From: Marinobacter antarcticus
GTDB lineage: Bacteria > Pseudomonadota > Gammaproteobacteria > Pseudomonadales > Oleiphilaceae
DNA: 64,000 nucleotides
Direction: 5' to 3'
Assembly (NCBI RefSeq): GCF_900142385.1
Contig: NZ_FRAQ01000005.1
Span: 1 to 64,000, forward strand
A program made the position numbers and the translations under genes. The notes under the pieces were generated by a model that was given only the letters and a program-made list of their open reading frames with translations, was not told where the DNA came from and did not search any database. Below, one piece after another: positions 62,001 to 64,000 of this stretch (position 1 is its first letter; every line of letters starts with the position of its first letter).

Positions 62001-62033
62001 AAAAAGCCGCCGGTTTAACGCGGCGGCTTTTTT
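62001..62033. terminator. Terminator after pilQ
   Basis: AAAAAGCCGCCG / CGGCGGCTTTTTT (62001-62012 and 62021-62033) with an 8-nt loop. A/T-runs flank both sides, so it works in the minus direction after pilQ. It lies between pilQ and aroK, which suggests aroK has its own promoter. Confidence 0.9.
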
Positions 62034-62044
62034 ATCCGATCGAG

Positions 62045-64000
62045 TTACTGAATCAGGTCGTTCTTGATGATCTTGGGTGTGATGAAGATCAAAAGCTCAC
62101 TGCGCTCGTTGATCCGCTCAGTGCGTTTGAACAAGCGCCCAAGATAGGGAATATCTCCTAAAACAGGGGTTTTGATAACGGTAGTGGCAACTTCAGACTG
62201 GAAGATACCACCCAACACAACCGTCTCACCATTGCCTACGAGTACCTGAGTTGTAACCGAGTTGGTATTGATCGACGGAATACCCTCTGTAATCTCACCA
62301 CGTGAATCCTGATTGACCACCAAGTCCATAATGATCTTGTCATCTGGCGTAATCTGTGGGGTCACCTCAAGAGACAGCACGGCTTCTTTAAATGACACAG
62401 AGGTCGCACCGCTTGAAGACGCTTCCTGATAAGGAATCTCTTCACCTGACTTGATGGAAGCTGTCTGGCGGTCTGCAGTAACCACGCGAGGCTGCGAAAC
62501 CACCTCGGCCTGGCCATCACTTTCGTAAGCAGACAACTCCATATCAATCAGGAAATCAGTGCCAATATAACCGAAGGCCACTGAACCAGCTGGTGATCGA
62601 GTGGTGCTGAGATCTACGTTCAGGTCGGAAGGAAAACCAAGCACACTGGTCCCGGCAATACCGGCCAAGCCACCCTGAGACCCGCCAACCGCAACGTTAT
62701 TTGATCCGCCGTTAGCGTCACTACGGCCAGCCGCACCCCAGCGCACGCCAAGCTCTTCAGCGACATTGTTCTGGGCGCGGACTATACGTGCCTCAATCGA
62801 AACCTGACGAACCGGTACGTCCCAGGTAGAGACGAGACGACGAATTTCTTCAAGCTTATCAGTTGACTCACGGACGCTGATGGTATTGGTTCGTACATCA
62901 GAGGAAACGAAGCCACGATCAGTAATCAGCTCCTCGTCCGCCTTGATCAAGGCAACAATATCCCCTGCTTTGGCATAATTAACCTGAATGATATCCAATC
63001 GAACCGGTGCGAGCTCAGCAATCTGCTTGGTGGTTTCGAGCTCAAGCTTCTCACGGGCGGCAATTTCATCGGCCGGCGCAACAAGCAGCACGTTACCGAT
63101 CTGGCGCTTGTCCAGACCTTTGGTTTTCAGAATAAGATCCAGCGCCTGATCCCAAGGCACGTTCTGCAGACGCAGAGTGATGCTGCCGCCAACCGTGTCG
63201 CTCGCCACCAGGTTCAAGCCGGTGAAATCAGCAATAAGCTGCAGCACCGAGCGAACTTCAATGTCCTGGAAGTTCAGGGAGAGCTTCTCACCGCTATACG
63301 GGAACTTCTCTTCGCGACGGGATTCAGCCTCTTCTTCAGTAAGCTTTTCTACGCTGACCGTGAACTGGCTGCCGGACTGATAGGCAATATAGTCATAATT
63401 GCCTTCCGGGCGTATCTCGACCACCGCATTGCCATCTTCAACGAAGGTATCGATACGGCTGACTGGTGTTGCGAAGTCGGTTACATCCAGACGGCGGCGC
63501 AGGTCTGCGGGTACAGCGATTCCATCCATGGTCAGGCGAATTTTGCCGCCGAGCTCAGACAGATCCACTTGGGTACCAGGACTACCGAGGTCGACAATAA
63601 CACGACCTTCGCCATCCTTGCCGCGACGGAAATCAACGCCTGCAAGCGTGTCTGGGGATACTGCGCGCTTCGCGGAAGCAGAGTTTGCCGATGTGTCGGC
63701 CGTTACCGAACTTCCGCTGGACTCCCCGCCAATGGTCATCACCAGAGAGTTGCTATTACGAACCGTATCGTACGGCGCCAGCTCGACCAGGTTGAAGATC
63801 AGGCGAGTACGGTCCTTGGTTTCTACTACGGTCATGCTCTGGGCATTACCAGACCCCAGAGCAATGCTACGGCTGTCAAGGCCGCTGGTAGTGTCGCGCA
63901 GGTCCACCGCGATACGCGCCGGGCGCTCAATGGTGTAGCCCGATGGTTCAGGTGGCTGACCATCAAATTTGAGCGTCACTTCCAGGCGTTCTCCCGGTAG
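62045..64000 (-). CDS. pilQ: Type IV pilus secretin PilQ (N-terminus beyond window)
   Basis: PilQ is the outer-membrane secretin through which the pilus passes. The visible 652 codons start inside an AMIN domain and continue past the right edge, so the signal peptide and first domain are missing. In order: an AMIN domain with ERPARIAVDLRDTTSG, a second AMIN-like domain (DGEGRVIVDLG), a secretin/TonB STN domain (LNFQDIEVRSVLQLIADFTG), an N1 domain, and the secretin barrel with VTADRQTASIKSGEEIPYQE and VVLGGIFQSEVATTVIKTPV. It ends near the pore with ELLIFITPKII. A terminator follows, then aroK-aroB. Confidence 0.96.
   Translation of the reverse strand, partial: LPGERLEVTLKFDGQPPEPSGYTIERPARIAVDLRDTTSGLDSRSIALGSGNAQSMTVVETKDRTRLIFNLVELAPYDTVRNSNSLVMTIGGESSGSSVTADTSANSASAKRAVSPDTLAGVDFRRGKDGEGRVIVDLGSPGTQVDLSELGGKIRLTMDGIAVPADLRRRLDVTDFATPVSRIDTFVEDGNAVVEIRPEGNYDYIAYQSGSQFTVSVEKLTEEEAESRREEKFPYSGEKLSLNFQDIEVRSVLQLIADFTGLNLVASDTVGGSITLRLQNVPWDQALDLILKTKGLDKRQIGNVLLVAPADEIAAREKLELETTKQIAELAPVRLDIIQVNYAKAGDIVALIKADEELITDRGFVSSDVRTNTISVRESTDKLEEIRRLVSTWDVPVRQVSIEARIVRAQNNVAEELGVRWGAAGRSDANGGSNNVAVGGSQGGLAGIAGTSVLGFPSDLNVDLSTTRSPAGSVAFGYIGTDFLIDMELSAYESDGQAEVVSQPRVVTADRQTASIKSGEEIPYQEASSSGATSVSFKEAVLSLEVTPQITPDDKIIMDLVVNQDSRGEITEGIPSINTNSVTTQVLVGNGETVVLGGIFQSEVATTVIKTPVLGDIPYLGRLFKRTERINERSELLIFITPKIIKNDLIQ

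Overview
The window reads as an ordinary chromosomal stretch of a marine gammaproteobacterium, most likely Marinobacter or a close relative. The reasons are the nearly Pseudomonas-like gene order (clpB-pgeF-rluD-bamD-pilS-pilR, the minor pilin operon, ispH to ispB, pgpA to nrdR, and hemE-gltD-gltB-damX-aroB-aroK-pilQ), moderate GC, and a wax ester synthase/DGAT gene, which is typical of Marinobacter. The genus is inferred from gene content; only the first ~189 nt of a 16S rRNA gene are visible and I could not compare them with anything.

Layout. 1-620: 5' end of a 16S gene on the minus strand with leader boxA and two tandem promoters. 619-4854: pssA and the branched-chain amino acid genes ilvI-ilvH-ilvC, with a ~290 nt ilv leader. 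5375-13021: a DUF4124 protein, clpB (with a clear heat-shock promoter), pgeF, rluD, bamD and nadE. 13115-23530: a type IV pilus block: pilS-pilR, a fimT gene on the plus strand, then the minor pilin operon fimU-pilV-pilW-pilX-pilY1-pilY2-pilE on the minus strand. 23715-31136: murJ-ribF-ileS-lspA-fkpB-ispH. 31437-36087: rpsT, proB, obgE, rplU-rpmA and ispB. 36080-40926: the most accessory part, with a glutathionyl-hydroquinone reductase and divergent LysR regulator, the wax ester synthase, a DUF2057 lipoprotein and a small protein. 40976-47609: glyA, then nrdR-ribD-ribB-ribH-nusB-thiL-pgpA. 47905-52446: ettA-radA and hemE-PilZ. 52573-64000: gltB-gltD, and the pilQ (partial)-aroK-aroB-damX run.

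How the genes work together. Three groups concern type IV pili: pilSR regulation, the minor pilin/PilY1 tip complex, and the PilQ secretin at the right edge. With a FimT that carries a GRxR tail, these suggest twitching/adhesion and possibly DNA uptake. Other groups supply isoprenoid/quinone precursors (ispH, ispB), riboflavin (ribD, ribB, ribH, ribF), ammonia assimilation (gltBD), the shikimate pathway (aroKB) and envelope functions (bamD, lspA, murJ, pssA, pgpA, damX).

I found no mobile element, CRISPR array, prophage, defence island, tRNA or riboswitch, and no convincing undescribed multi-gene system. The best second-look items are local: a missing riboflavin synthase gene between ribD and ribB, a RibB whose second domain lacks the GTP cyclohydrolase II metal ligands, a wax ester synthase with an altered active-site motif, the FimT DNA-binding motif, the orientation of the minor pilin operon, a perfect 9-copy 12-bp repeat in damX, and an ilv leader that may work by attenuation.
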